42,937 nucleotides of DNA from Thermodesulfobacteriota bacterium (GCA_013153725.1 JAADDY010000024.1:1-42937), one strand, 5' to 3'. Shown: positions 20,701 through 27,325, numbered from the stretch's first letter. Made by a program: numbers and translations. Notes: generated by a model from the sequence alone, not told the origin.

Positions 20701-20837
20701 ATCTGATCCAGGGCCACCTCGGGAAAGATCTCCACCTTGAGATGAAAGGCCGAAAAGAGGCCCGCCGCCAGGAGAAAGAACATCAAAAGATTGGCTGCGA
20801 CGTGGTTTTCGGCAAACCAAGCGATGAGGGTCTTCAT
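17721..20837 (-). CDS. RND family efflux transporter permease
   Basis: Proton-driven inner-membrane pump of 1038 residues with the two-fold repeat of six transmembrane helices plus a large periplasmic loop. The start KTLIAWFAENHVAANLLMFFLLAAGL, the proton-relay DD in LGIVVDDAIVIGENV (TM4) and the family sequence ASPDEVEDSVIRPIEERISGLPGIERIYSMAAEG mark the hydrophobe/amphiphile efflux class. The second half repeats as ILSFFGIVGLSGVVVNDSLVLLD. The substrate cannot be inferred. It is the last gene of a three-gene tolC-type/adaptor/pump operon; its ATG overlaps the adaptor stop by four bases. Confidence 0.94.
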   Translation of the reverse strand: MKTLIAWFAENHVAANLLMFFLLAAGLFSAFHLKVEIFPEVALDQIEVRVEYRGASPDEVEDSVIRPIEERISGLPGIERIYSMAAEGLGKITVEVMKGWDVNKLYDDIKVEVDSLTILPEEAERPIVRQVTRRYPVINIALYGDVSEATLKYWAERVKEELLSLPEVTEVAYFALRPAEIHVEVSEETLRKYGLSLFEIARIIRQESLDLPAGRILDPSKEILLRAQGKKYYARGYSELPIISSPEGTEIKLRSLATVKDEFRDIIDLFAYFKGKRAAVIEVFRLGNQNVLTISKAVNEYFPILKAHLPEGLSLEIFEDHSQILKARLFLLFKNMGLGMILVIVMLGFFLNPRLSFWIMLGIPISFATALFLMPYFDVSINMVSLFAFILVLGIVVDDAIVIGENVFRLREEEVPPLQAAVEGTTEVARPVIFAVLTTMAAFWPLLYGTGVLGKFIRVIPIVVILVLLGSLLEALFVLPAHLAATRGRISPEGASFLARGLKRFVSGPYRRLLVFCLRWRYATLAGALAILILSLALWLGGRIKFTFFPRVESDDINCYLTMPAGTPVSRTLAIAREIEKKGLEVVKEYEEKYGKPLVEYSMIMIGVHQARHGPKAGRPSMGSHLAQVTIELVPGEKRPGISTREIVRKWRQKVGEVPGAEGVLFQSELFGLGKAIEVALSLRDEKALLAAVEELKKELSRIPGVHDIEDSFLPGKEEIKLRLREGARSLGVTLEDVARTVRHAFYGAEALRVQRGEDEVQVLVRYPAAARSSLWSLENLRLHLSDGREIPLEEVARLERGESYVTLERLDCRRVIRVLAEVDEKVANAAEIRDYLKKEFLPALKAKYPGLVYSIEGEGRRQREAMRDVVKGFFVAQLAIFALLAIPLRSYLQPLVIMFAVPFGIIGAFLGHKIMGYHLNILSFFGIVGLSGVVVNDSLVLLDLTNRLREQGQRAFSAVVEAAQRRFRPIVLTTLTTFVGLMPMIFEKSLQARVLIPMAISLGFGVLFATLITLLIIPCTYLVLEDLKKLFRTNQSD

Positions 20838-22009
20838 GGTGCGATTCTTACTTTCATCCCGGGGAAGGGCCCGGCCAGGCGGGAGAGTACCACCTGGTCT
20901 CCGGCCTTAAGCCCTTGTCTCAGGAGGGCCTCTTCCCGGCCAAAGTAAAGGACTTCCACCTCCCGCCTCGCAAGACGGCCCTCTTCCACCACCCAGACTA
21001 TCCAGCGCCCTTCCTCCAGATGAAGCGCTTTGCGAGGCAGCACGAAAACCCCGGAATACTCTTGCCCCCAGAGTTCCACCCGGGCGAAAAAGCCCGGGAG
21101 CAGGGAGGGATGACGCCGGAAGGGGTCTTTCACCCTCACGAAGAGATCGAGGAGCCGGGTCTTTTCGTCGGCTTTGGCCGCGGCCCGAACGATCCTTCCC
21201 GGCCAATTTTCCTCTCTCTCCCCCAGCCTCACGAAGACGAGCGCCCGAGAACCTTCCCCCCGGGTGTTGAAACCCGGAATCTTGAGCCAGGGCAAGAATT
21301 TAGCCTCCAGCGGCACACGGACTTCCACGGCGGAGGCGTCGTAAATTTTGCCAAGCACCATGCCGGGGGAAACGTATTGCCCCACCTCCACGTCCGCCTC
21401 AATTACCACACCATCGAAGGGGGCCTTGATCTCCGTGCGGGCAAGATCGAGAGCAGCCTTCTTCACCTTGGCCTCCGCCGCCAGAACCCGCGCTTTGGCC
21501 GCCTCAAGCTGGGGCTCCTTGAGCACCAGAGGTGAAGGGGGAGTCTTGTGTCTCAGGATCTCGTACCATTCGGTCCTGGCAGCCTGGGCCTCGGCCTCTA
21601 TCTGGGCCAGCTGCCGGCGAGCCTCTTCGAGCTCTGCTTTGGCCAGAGCAAGAGCTGCTTCGTAGTCCCGCGGATCTATCCTGAGGAGGAGCTCCCCCTT
21701 TTTGAACCGGCCACCTGCCACCAGACGAGGCGATACGTAGAGGACCCTTCCTGCCACCTCCGGAACGATTTGCCCGGTACGCAGGGGATAAACCGTCCCG
21801 AAGCCTTCTATCTTTATCCGGTAGCTCTGGGGGGAGATCTCCTTCACCCTGACGAGCGGGGGGTGGGGTCTTAGTTTGCGTTTTTTGAGCTTGGGCTTGG
21901 TGTGCAGGAGATAAAGGGCCCCTCCTATTCCAACGGAAAGGAGCAAGAGCACCAAAAGGAGATGAAAAAATGTTTTCTTCCTCATGATCCTGGCGAAAAT
22001 TCCGGCCAT
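20834..22009 (-). CDS. RND efflux periplasmic adaptor (membrane fusion protein)
   Basis: Membrane fusion protein of 391 residues that links the RND pump to the outer-membrane channel. There is an N-terminal membrane anchor (TFFHLLLVLLLLSVGIGGALYLL), then the split lipoyl domain (VRVKEISPQSYRIKIEGFGTVYPLRTGQIVPEVAGRVLYVS), a coiled-coil hairpin rich in Ala/Glu (about 110-180), the second lipoyl half (TEIKAPFDGVVIEADVEVGQYVSPG) and a beta-barrel. Two starts are possible: 22009 (GGAGG three bases upstream) and 21985, which would give an exact ATGA overlap with the preceding gene and begin MRKKTFFH; the second is perhaps more natural. Confidence 0.92.
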   Translation of the reverse strand: MAGIFARIMRKKTFFHLLLVLLLLSVGIGGALYLLHTKPKLKKRKLRPHPPLVRVKEISPQSYRIKIEGFGTVYPLRTGQIVPEVAGRVLYVSPRLVAGGRFKKGELLLRIDPRDYEAALALAKAELEEARRQLAQIEAEAQAARTEWYEILRHKTPPSPLVLKEPQLEAAKARVLAAEAKVKKAALDLARTEIKAPFDGVVIEADVEVGQYVSPGMVLGKIYDASAVEVRVPLEAKFLPWLKIPGFNTRGEGSRALVFVRLGEREENWPGRIVRAAAKADEKTRLLDLFVRVKDPFRRHPSLLPGFFARVELWGQEYSGVFVLPRKALHLEEGRWIVWVVEEGRLARREVEVLYFGREEALLRQGLKAGDQVVLSRLAGPFPGMKVRIAP

Positions 22010-23385
22010 CCGCCTCCAAGGGCCCGATAGAGAGAGACCCGGTTCAACAGGAGGGCCTTTCTGGTCGTAAGGGCATGGCGCCTTCTTTCGGCACAGAAAT
22101 GTCTGGCTTTCAGATAGTCAAGCACCGGTACCACACCCAGCCTGTAACGCAAACCTTTGATGGTCTCTTCCCGGCAGGCGGCCTCCTGCTGCTTCTCTGC
22201 CAGAGAGAGCCTTTCACGCCAGGTCCTTTCGAGCAAAAGGGCATTTTCGACCTCAAAGAAGGCCTGGAGGACCGCCCGGGCGTAAGAAACCTCAAGGGCC
22301 CGGAACCGTGCCCGGGCTGCTTCTTCCCGGGACTTTCGCGCCCCGGCATCGAAAAGTGGCTGCATCACCCCAAAGGCAAGCTCCCAGAAACGGTTCCGCT
22401 GGCGAAGGAGGGTATTCAAAGCGTTTGAGAGCCTTCCTTCCGTGGCTGTGAGGGTGAGTTGAGGGAAGCGTGCCGCTCTCGTCGAGGCCGCCTCTTCCGC
22501 CGCTGCCAGGAGACGGGCCCTCGCCGCCCGAAGATCCGGCCTTCGCAGAAGAAGTTCCGAGGGAAGCCCGGCAGGAGGTGGAGGAAGATCGTATCTACAG
22601 GCAGAAAAAGATATCTTCTGGGCGGGGTATTTCCCAAGAAGAAGGGCGATTTGCTGTTTTCGAGTGGCGATTTCGGCCTCAAGTCGCGGGACATCTTCTT
22701 CCAGACCGGCCAGGAGGCGTCTTTCGGCCTCCAGGACAGAAGGGTCGACGAGACCGGCCTCATAACGCTCGCCAAGGGCCCTCACGTAGGCCCCCTGGGC
22801 GGCAAGCTCTTCTCTCAGGGCGTCGAGTTCACAGCTGAGGAAGGCTCCCTCCAGATACCGGCTCACGAGCTCTGCGACAAGACTCTGGGCCAGGGCCAGG
22901 CGATTTTCTTCCTCTGCCAGGAGCCTCAGACGGGCGGCCCGGCTGGCACGGGAGAGTTTCTGCCAGAGATCTACCTCGTAGGAAGCTGCCAGAGAACCGG
23001 TAAATCTTCCGGTAATGTAGCCCCCTCCGCGAAAGTAAGGGGCGAGGACCACGGTCTTTCGGCGCTCTCCACGAAAATTGAAATCGAGCCTGGGAAACTG
23101 AGCGGCGTGCTTTTCGCCAAAAAGGGCGCGGGCCTCGACAATTCTGGCCCAGGCCTCCAGGAGATCGAAATTTCGGGAAAGGAGCTGCTCTACCAATTGG
23201 TTCAGATTCTCATCTCGAAAGGATCGCCACCAGGCACCGGTAATCTCTCGGATTTTTTGGGCCCCCGGGCCGGCTTCCTGATATTTGGAAGGAGGAGAAG
23301 GAAGAGGAGGATTGGGAGAGGGAGGCTTTGGGCCACACCCCACGAGAAAGACTATCAATACGCCCAAAAGGATTCTCTTTGTCAT
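21982..23385 (-). CDS. Outer-membrane efflux lipoprotein (NodT/TolC family)
   Basis: TolC-fold outer-membrane factor of 467 residues. The lipobox LVGC gives a lipidated Cys at residue 17, followed by a Pro-rich tether (PKPPSPNPPLPSPPSK), as in the NodT branch. Paired long helical repeats are visible: WWRSFRDENLNQLVEQLLSRNFDLLEAWARIVEARA and SELLLRRPDLRAARARLLAAAEEAA (the LLxRRPDxxxAE signature of the family). First gene of the efflux operon. No Shine-Dalgarno sequence precedes the ATG. The promoter and a 10-bp inverted repeat lie directly upstream, so repression by a dedicated regulator is likely, though no regulator gene is adjacent. Confidence 0.92.
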   Translation of the reverse strand: MTKRILLGVLIVFLVGCGPKPPSPNPPLPSPPSKYQEAGPGAQKIREITGAWWRSFRDENLNQLVEQLLSRNFDLLEAWARIVEARALFGEKHAAQFPRLDFNFRGERRKTVVLAPYFRGGGYITGRFTGSLAASYEVDLWQKLSRASRAARLRLLAEEENRLALAQSLVAELVSRYLEGAFLSCELDALREELAAQGAYVRALGERYEAGLVDPSVLEAERRLLAGLEEDVPRLEAEIATRKQQIALLLGKYPAQKISFSACRYDLPPPPAGLPSELLLRRPDLRAARARLLAAAEEAASTRAARFPQLTLTATEGRLSNALNTLLRQRNRFWELAFGVMQPLFDAGARKSREEAARARFRALEVSYARAVLQAFFEVENALLLERTWRERLSLAEKQQEAACREETIKGLRYRLGVVPVLDYLKARHFCAERRRHALTTRKALLLNRVSLYRALGGGWPEFSPGS

Positions 23386-23387
23386 GT

Positions 23388-23427
23388 CTGCTAGCCGCTG
23401 AACGCCTTCATTATATTCGGCTAGCAG
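23388..23427. promoter_or_regulatory. Perfect 10-bp inverted repeat around the efflux promoter -10
   Basis: CTGCTAGCCG (23388-23397) and CGGCTAGCAG (23418-23427) are exact inverted copies 20 bases apart. One arm lies in the -35/-10 spacer and the other just after the predicted start (about 23403). Since the start falls between the arms, the repeat cannot fold in the mRNA and is best read as a DNA operator, possibly for a dimeric TetR/MarR-type repressor. Confidence 0.6.
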
Positions 23428-23438
23428 TTTAAGTCCAA
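23410..23438 (-). promoter_or_regulatory. Sigma-70 promoter of the RND efflux operon
   Basis: On the minus strand TTGGAC (23438-23433), 17-base spacer, TATAAT (23415-23410). The match is close to consensus. Leader of about 18 bases without Shine-Dalgarno sequence. Confidence 0.65.
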
Positions 23439-23443
23439 AACAA

Positions 23444-23466
23444 AAGGGCGCCTTTGAGGCGCCCTT
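23444..23466 (-). terminator. Intrinsic terminator of the cytochrome c gene
   Basis: AAGGGCGCC and GGCGCCCTT pair around a 5-base loop; on the minus strand the stem is followed by TTTTGTTTTGG. It lies 28 bases after the cytochrome stop codon and overlaps the start of the efflux promoter region. Confidence 0.8.
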
Positions 23467-23493
23467 AGAAAGCGATCTGATCAGGAATTCAGA

Positions 23494-23958
23494 CTAACAG
23501 CCTTCCACCGCCTTGCGAACCTTCTTGGTCTTCACATGGCAATCCCGGCACTTTGTGGGGAGCTTTTTGCCTTCCGCCTTCATGGCCTTGTGGCAGGAGA
23601 GGCAATTGCTGTGAAAGAGCTTCTTGAACTGGGCTTTCTTGAGATCACCATGACAGGTCTTGCACTGGAAAGGAGACTTGCCCTCGGCATAAAGGGCCTT
23701 CACCTTCTCAACACTCATCGGCGTGGGGACCATCTTCCCATCCACCTTGCTCTTCTTCTCGTGGTGGCAGGTGCCGCAGGAATACCCTGCATCCAGGAAG
23801 TGCCTGGCATGAGGAAAAGCGACCTTACCCATCTTGACCTCGTATTCTTTTACTACCGGAACCTTCAGTTCGGTAAGGGCTTTCTTTTCCTCAGCCAAGG
23901 ACCATCCGCCCCAGCTGACCAAAAGGCCACCCAGAAGAAGGAAAACCAATTTCTTCAT
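23494..23958 (-). CDS. Tetraheme cytochrome c (class III/c3-like), periplasmic
   Basis: Exported 154-residue protein with signal peptide (MKKLVFLLLGGLLVSWGGWSLAEE) and four CXXCH heme sites: CGTCH (61-65), CKTCH (99-103), CLSCH (119-123) and CRDCH (137-141). Extra histidines for bis-His ligation are present (H50 and H53 in PHARH, H66, H116). The arrangement is c3-like. Such cytochromes shuttle low-potential electrons between periplasmic hydrogenases or dehydrogenases and membrane complexes in sulfur- and sulfate-metabolising bacteria. ATG at 23958 has AAGGAGG upstream. A sigma-54 type promoter lies 25 bases further up, which is unusual for a c3 gene and suggests conditional expression. Confidence 0.92.
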   Translation of the reverse strand: MKKLVFLLLGGLLVSWGGWSLAEEKKALTELKVPVVKEYEVKMGKVAFPHARHFLDAGYSCGTCHHEKKSKVDGKMVPTPMSVEKVKALYAEGKSPFQCKTCHGDLKKAQFKKLFHSNCLSCHKAMKAEGKKLPTKCRDCHVKTKKVRKAVEGC

Positions 23959-23993
23959 ACCCTACCTCCTTAGCTTTTTTGTAAGATCTAACA

Positions 23994-24009
23994 TGCAGCT
24001 TGGATGCCA
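23994..24009 (-). promoter_or_regulatory. Candidate sigma-54 promoter of the cytochrome c gene
   Basis: Minus strand TTGGCATCCAAGCTGCA: GG (24008-24007) and GC (23996-23995) are separated by exactly 10 bases, and TGGCA and TGCA match the -24/-12 consensus. Predicted start 23983, leader 25 bases containing AAGGAGG. Confidence 0.5.
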
Positions 24010-24091
24010 AAATGAAACCCAGGAAATTCTTGAAAACAAAGGGTTTAGCGGGACGAAATTGGCGAGAGTAGCGACAAAATTTCCGAGAAGA

Positions 24092-24184
24092 TGGCGGAGG
24101 GGGTGGGATTCGAACCCACGGTGCCCTTTTTGAGGGCACACTCGCTTAGCAGGCGAGCACCTTCGGCCACTCGGTCACCCCTCC
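24092..24184 (-). tRNA. tRNA-Ser (GCU anticodon)
   Basis: Minus strand: acceptor GGAGGGG pairs with CCCCTCC, anticodon stem-loop CTCGCCTGCTAAGCGAG shows anticodon GCT, a long class II variable arm (GTGCCCTC...GAGGGCAC) and T-loop GGTTCGAATCC. Discriminator G and an encoded CCA (24094-24092). It follows the other tRNA-Ser by 41 bases. Confidence 0.96.
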
Positions 24185-24225
24185 GGGGTATTTTTAGACT
24201 AACCAAGAAAAATTTTTTTGACAAG

Positions 24226-24313
24226 CGGAGGGGGAGGGATTCGAACCCCCGGAGGGCACTAGGCCCTCAGCGGCTTTCAAGGCCGCCCCCTTCGGCCGCT
24301 CGGGCACCCCTCC
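24226..24313 (-). tRNA. tRNA-Ser (UGA anticodon)
   Basis: Minus strand: acceptor GGAGGGG/CCCCTCC, anticodon arm GCGGCCTTGAAAGCCGC with anticodon TGA, long variable arm (GAGGGCCTAGTGCCCTC) and T-loop GGTTCGAATCC. Discriminator G is followed by CTT, so CCA is not encoded, unlike its neighbour. It is first in the pair. Confidence 0.96.
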
Positions 24314-24332
24314 TTGTCGGGAAACCAATTAA

Positions 24333-24361
24333 CTATTAAACAGTTTTCTCAAAAAGGACAA
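24333..24361 (-). promoter_or_regulatory. Promoter of the tRNA-Ser pair
   Basis: On the minus strand TTGTCC (24361-24356), 17-base spacer, TAATAG (24338-24333); predicted start about 18 bases before the first tRNA. The -35 region overlaps the ribosome-binding site of the divergent TPR gene. Confidence 0.45.
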
Positions 24362-24372
24362 GGAGGCCAAAC

Positions 24373-24816
24373 ATGACCGCTGAAGAACTCTACGAAGAAG
24401 GAGCCTTTCTCCTCTTCAAACAGCAGTTTGACAAGGCCCTGGAATATCTGAACAAAGCCCTTGAGCTTGAGCCCGACATGGTAAAGGCCCTTCACGCCCG
24501 GGCTGCCATCCACCTCCGCTTCGAGCGTCTGGACGAGGCTGAACAGGACCTCCTGAAAGCCCTGGAAAAAGAGCCAGAAAACGCCCGGCTCCATTTTCGA
24601 CTGGGGCAGGTCTATTACCGCAAAAAGGAACTAGAAAAGGCGCTTGAATGCTTCAACAAGGCCATCGACCTCGAACCCCTTTACGCGGCAGCTTTCATGG
24701 CCCGCAGCCAGGTCTACCGAGACATGGGGGAAGAGGAGCTTGCGGATCTTGATCTGGACAAGGCTGTTGCGGTGCAGAAGGCTACGGCCCAGGCCAAAAA
24801 AATTGTCGATTTTTAG
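24373..24816 (+). CDS. Tetratricopeptide repeat protein
   Basis: Soluble 147-residue protein made almost entirely of TPR units (about four 34-residue repeats: residues 2-35, 36-69, 70-103, 104-137), with the usual small/large residue pattern, for example ALEYLNKALELEPDMVKALHARA and ALECFNKAIDLEPLYAAAFMARS. No signal peptide or enzymatic domain. TPR proteins act as protein-binding adaptors; the partner is unknown. ATG at 24373 with AAGGAGG upstream. Confidence 0.88.
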   Translation: MTAEELYEEGAFLLFKQQFDKALEYLNKALELEPDMVKALHARAAIHLRFERLDEAEQDLLKALEKEPENARLHFRLGQVYYRKKELEKALECFNKAIDLEPLYAAAFMARSQVYRDMGEEELADLDLDKAVAVQKATAQAKKIVDF

Positions 24817-24920
24817 GCACACCTCTTGCCTGGAACCAGCAGAAAAGAAAGAAAATTTTTTTCAACTCAACCAAGAAAAGCGAAAAATTTTTCCCTAAGA
24901 AGAGAAATTTTTTCACACTT

Positions 24921-24936
24921 TGTCAAAAATTTGACA
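24921..24936. promoter_or_regulatory. TGTCAAA-AA-TTTGACA palindrome
   Basis: Seven-base arms around two bases, about 108-123 bases upstream of the predicted sigma-54 start of the NtrC-like gene, the usual distance for an enhancer-binding-protein site. Similar TGTCAAA-type sequences precede both amt promoters. The rest of the 24817-25050 spacer is AT-rich without another clear signal. Confidence 0.4.
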
Positions 24937-24961
24937 GTGCCTTCCCGGGAAAGAGCAAAAA

Positions 24962-24985
24962 TCGCCGCTTTAGGCGGACTTTTTA
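24962..24985 (+). terminator. Weak terminator-like hairpin
   Basis: TCGCC (24962-24966) and GGCGG (24973-24977) pair over a 6-base loop, followed by ACTTTTTAG. Short stem; a possible late terminator for the TPR gene. Confidence 0.3.
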
Positions 24986-25017
24986 GATGAAAATTGGGCC
25001 TCTAAAAGCCTTTTTCA

Positions 25018-25033
25018 TGGTACAGGGCTTGCT
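25018..25033 (+). promoter_or_regulatory. Candidate sigma-54 promoter of the NtrC-like gene
   Basis: TGGTACAGGGCTTGCT: GG and GC are 10 bases apart, and TGGTAC/TTGCT differ from the -24/-12 consensus at one position. Predicted start about 25044, only seven bases before the ATG; no Shine-Dalgarno sequence exists, so a leaderless message is implied. Confidence 0.55.
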
Positions 25034-25050
25034 TAAATCCTTCTCTACAA

Positions 25051-26247
25051 ATGATATCTTTTTGCGTAATAGCCGGAGAAGAACCGCTAGGTCGTTATGT
25101 CAACCACCTGTTGAACCTTGCCAAGGGTTCACCTACAAGCTCTGATCGTGCTCAGCTCATTATCCTGGTAGAACCTGCAAAAATCAGGCCAGAAGATCTG
25201 GCCCGCATTCCGGAGGAGATCCCCAAACGCTGCCACATCCTGGCCATTAGCCGTAAAAGAAAGAATCTGCCCTTCGAGGGGTTGAAAATCTCCTACTTCA
25301 AGCGGCCCTTTACCCCCGCCAGGTTTTATTCCTTTGTGGAGGAAATTCTGAATCGTAAATTTCCCCTAACTCAGGAGGAGAGGGAGCATCCTTTCATTGG
25401 AGAAGAGGAAAAAATCGTTCACATCAGGAAGTCTATCCCCATCCTGGCCCGCCTCCCGGAACCCATTTTGCTCCAGGGCCCAAGAGGCGTGGGCAAGGAA
25501 CTTCTTGCCCGCCACATTCACGCCCACCGGCAAGGAAAGTTCATCAAATTTACCGCGGCCGCCCTTCCCCAGGAGATGATCGAACCCCTTCTTTTTGGTT
25601 TCAAACCAGGCGTGATCAAAAACATCAAAAAAAGCAAGGAAGGGGCCTTTGCCAAGGCCGAAGACGGAATCCTCTACATCGAAAATCTGGAAGATCTCCC
25701 TCTCTCTGCCCAGCAGCGGCTGCTCCTCTTCCTGGAAAACGGCTATTTCTATCCCCTGGGGGCCACCGAGCCCGTTTACAGCAAGATCAAACTCATCATC
25801 TCCCTCGCCACCCCGCCCGAAAAACTCCTCAAGGAAGGGAAACTCCTGCCGGAGATCTTCTTCAAACTTGCGGAGTTTGCCATCAGGCTCCCACCCCTCA
25901 AGGAAAGGCTGGTAGATCTACCACTCCTGGTCCAGTATTTTCTGGAGAACTACGCCTGGATCTACCGCAAGGAGGTCATCTCTCTTTCCCTCAAGCTCTT
26001 TGAGCGCTTCTTGCTCTATCCCTGGCCACGCAACATTGCAGAGCTTGAGGAAGTGATCAAAGACGTGATCATCTGGGGGGAAGAAAAGGTCCTCGAAAAG
26101 CGTTTTGCCCAGATGCCCAGGGTGAGGCTCAAGTTCAAAGATATCGAGGATCTCCTTGGAAGGCTTATGGCAGAGAAGAAAGAGATCAGGGCACAAACTG
26201 AACCCAGCCGTAGGGATCAGGCTTCTCACCGTACTGGATCCCGGTAA
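25051..26247 (+). CDS. Degenerate NtrC-family AAA+ protein without DNA-binding domain
   Basis: A 398-residue protein with the outline of a sigma-54 activator. Residues 1-101 resemble an eroded receiver domain (start ISFCVIAGEEPLGRYVNHLL, end ISYFKRPFTPARFYSFVEEIL) without the phosphorylated Asp signature. Residues 115-345 are the AAA+ core: Walker A GPRGVGKE (143-150), FTAAALPQEMIEPLLFG, RLPPLKERLVDLPLL and WPRNIAELE. Key parts are changed: GAFTGA reads GVIKNI (187-192), Walker B has YIEN instead of hhDE (209-212), and the sensor II Arg of NVREL is Ala (NIAEL). After residue 350 there is no Fis-type HTH. It probably cannot activate transcription by itself; it might be an antagonist or a regulatory subunit. 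The last 62 bases overlap ilvE tail-to-tail. Confidence 0.8.
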   Translation: MISFCVIAGEEPLGRYVNHLLNLAKGSPTSSDRAQLIILVEPAKIRPEDLARIPEEIPKRCHILAISRKRKNLPFEGLKISYFKRPFTPARFYSFVEEILNRKFPLTQEEREHPFIGEEEKIVHIRKSIPILARLPEPILLQGPRGVGKELLARHIHAHRQGKFIKFTAAALPQEMIEPLLFGFKPGVIKNIKKSKEGAFAKAEDGILYIENLEDLPLSAQQRLLLFLENGYFYPLGATEPVYSKIKLIISLATPPEKLLKEGKLLPEIFFKLAEFAIRLPPLKERLVDLPLLVQYFLENYAWIYRKEVISLSLKLFERFLLYPWPRNIAELEEVIKDVIIWGEEKVLEKRFAQMPRVRLKFKDIEDLLGRLMAEKKEIRAQTEPSRRDQASHRTGSR

Positions 26248-27256
26248 GTTCCTCGAAGAGGCGGCGGGCGAGTGGGCCAGTCTTGCCTTCGTTGATAACG
26301 TATTCCTTCCCTTTGTATGCCAGACACCCTACCGGGGAGATGACCGCCGCCGTCCCGGTGCCGAAACACTCTTTGAGGCGGCCGCTTTCCGCCCCCTCCA
26401 GGACTTCTTCAATAGGAATGCGCCTTTCCGTGACCCGAAGGCCCCAGTCTCTCGCCATCTGGATCACGGACTCCCGGGTAATGCCCGGGAGGATGGTACC
26501 GGTGAGCGCCGGTGTGGCCAGTTCGTCTTCGAAGTAGAAGAAGATGTTCATGGTGCCCACTTCTTCCACGTAACGCCTTTCGATGGCGTCAAGCCACAGG
26601 ACTTGGGTGTAGCCCAGTTTTTTGGCCTCTTCCGAGGCCATGAGGCTTGCGGCGTAGTTGCCACCGGTTTTGACATCCCCCACCCCTCCGGGAGCCGCGC
26701 GGACGTACTTGTCGGTAACGTAGATTTTTACCGGGTTGAAACCTTCACGATAGTAAGCCCCCACCGGCGAGAGAATGATCAGAAAGACATATTCCGAGCT
26801 GGGTTTGACCCCCAGGAAGGTCTCCGTACCCATCATTAGAGGACGGATATAGAGGGCCGAACCCTTCTCCCGCGGGATCCATTCCTTTTCGATATCCACG
26901 AGCTTCTTGAGGGCTTTGAGCACGAAGGTCTCGTCGATCTGCGGCATGCACATCCGCCAGGCGGAACGGTTCATGCGCGCCATGTTTCTCTCCGGGCGAA
27001 AGAGGCGGATGCGATCGTCCACACCGTAGTAAGCCTTGAGCCCTTCGAAAATCGTCTGGCTATAGTGGAAGACGACGGCCGCCGGATCGAGACAAAGGGA
27101 GCCGTAAGGTTTTATACAGGCGTCCTGCCAACCGTCTCCTTCCCGATAGAACATGTAGAACATGTGATCGGTGAAGATACGACCAAAAGGCAGGTTCTTG
27201 TGGGCTGGAACCCGACCACGTTTTTCCGGGGGCAAAAGCTCGAGCTTTATTTCCAT
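26186..27256 (-). CDS. ilvE: Branched-chain amino acid aminotransferase
   Basis: Fold type IV PLP aminotransferase of 356 residues that performs the last step of Leu, Ile and Val synthesis. PLP lysine is K196 in GDVKTGGNYAASL; the binding-pocket sequence FEGLKAYYGVDDRIRLFRPERNMARMNRSAWRMCMP and the late signature ECFGTGTAAVISPVG are typical of the long (about 350 residue) eukaryote-like/BCAT class. The C-terminal YGWVQFVP lies in the overlap with the NtrC-like gene. ATG at 27256 has only a distant GGAG. It is divergent from ftsY with a 69-base spacer and appears monocistronic. Confidence 0.95.
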   Translation of the reverse strand: MEIKLELLPPEKRGRVPAHKNLPFGRIFTDHMFYMFYREGDGWQDACIKPYGSLCLDPAAVVFHYSQTIFEGLKAYYGVDDRIRLFRPERNMARMNRSAWRMCMPQIDETFVLKALKKLVDIEKEWIPREKGSALYIRPLMMGTETFLGVKPSSEYVFLIILSPVGAYYREGFNPVKIYVTDKYVRAAPGGVGDVKTGGNYAASLMASEEAKKLGYTQVLWLDAIERRYVEEVGTMNIFFYFEDELATPALTGTILPGITRESVIQMARDWGLRVTERRIPIEEVLEGAESGRLKECFGTGTAAVISPVGCLAYKGKEYVINEGKTGPLARRLFEELTGIQYGEKPDPYGWVQFVP

Positions 27257-27258
27257 TC

Positions 27259-27287
27259 TTGCAAAGCTCTCCAGGCTAGGCTATCTC
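27259..27287 (+). promoter_or_regulatory. Candidate ftsY promoter
   Basis: TTGCAA (27259-27264), 17-base spacer, TATCTC (27282-27287). Moderate match within the short divergent spacer with ilvE. Confidence 0.35.
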
Positions 27288-27325
27288 TTAGCACAGCTTT
27301 AGCTCTTTTAACGCAAGGGATCTCT

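Noticed and set aside
18486-20948. 820-residue open frame antisense to the RND pump gene
   Set aside because: It is the mirror of a long GC-rich gene; composition is His/Asp/Gly-rich low complexity with no domain. Similar antisense frames at 6053-7531, 10335-12131 and 12590-13933 were dropped for the same reason.
27065-27325. 87-residue N-terminal extension of FtsY
   Set aside because: It is antisense to ilvE and the divergent promoter region, without homology; the ATG at 27326 has AAGGGA and begins the conserved FKWLRRK.
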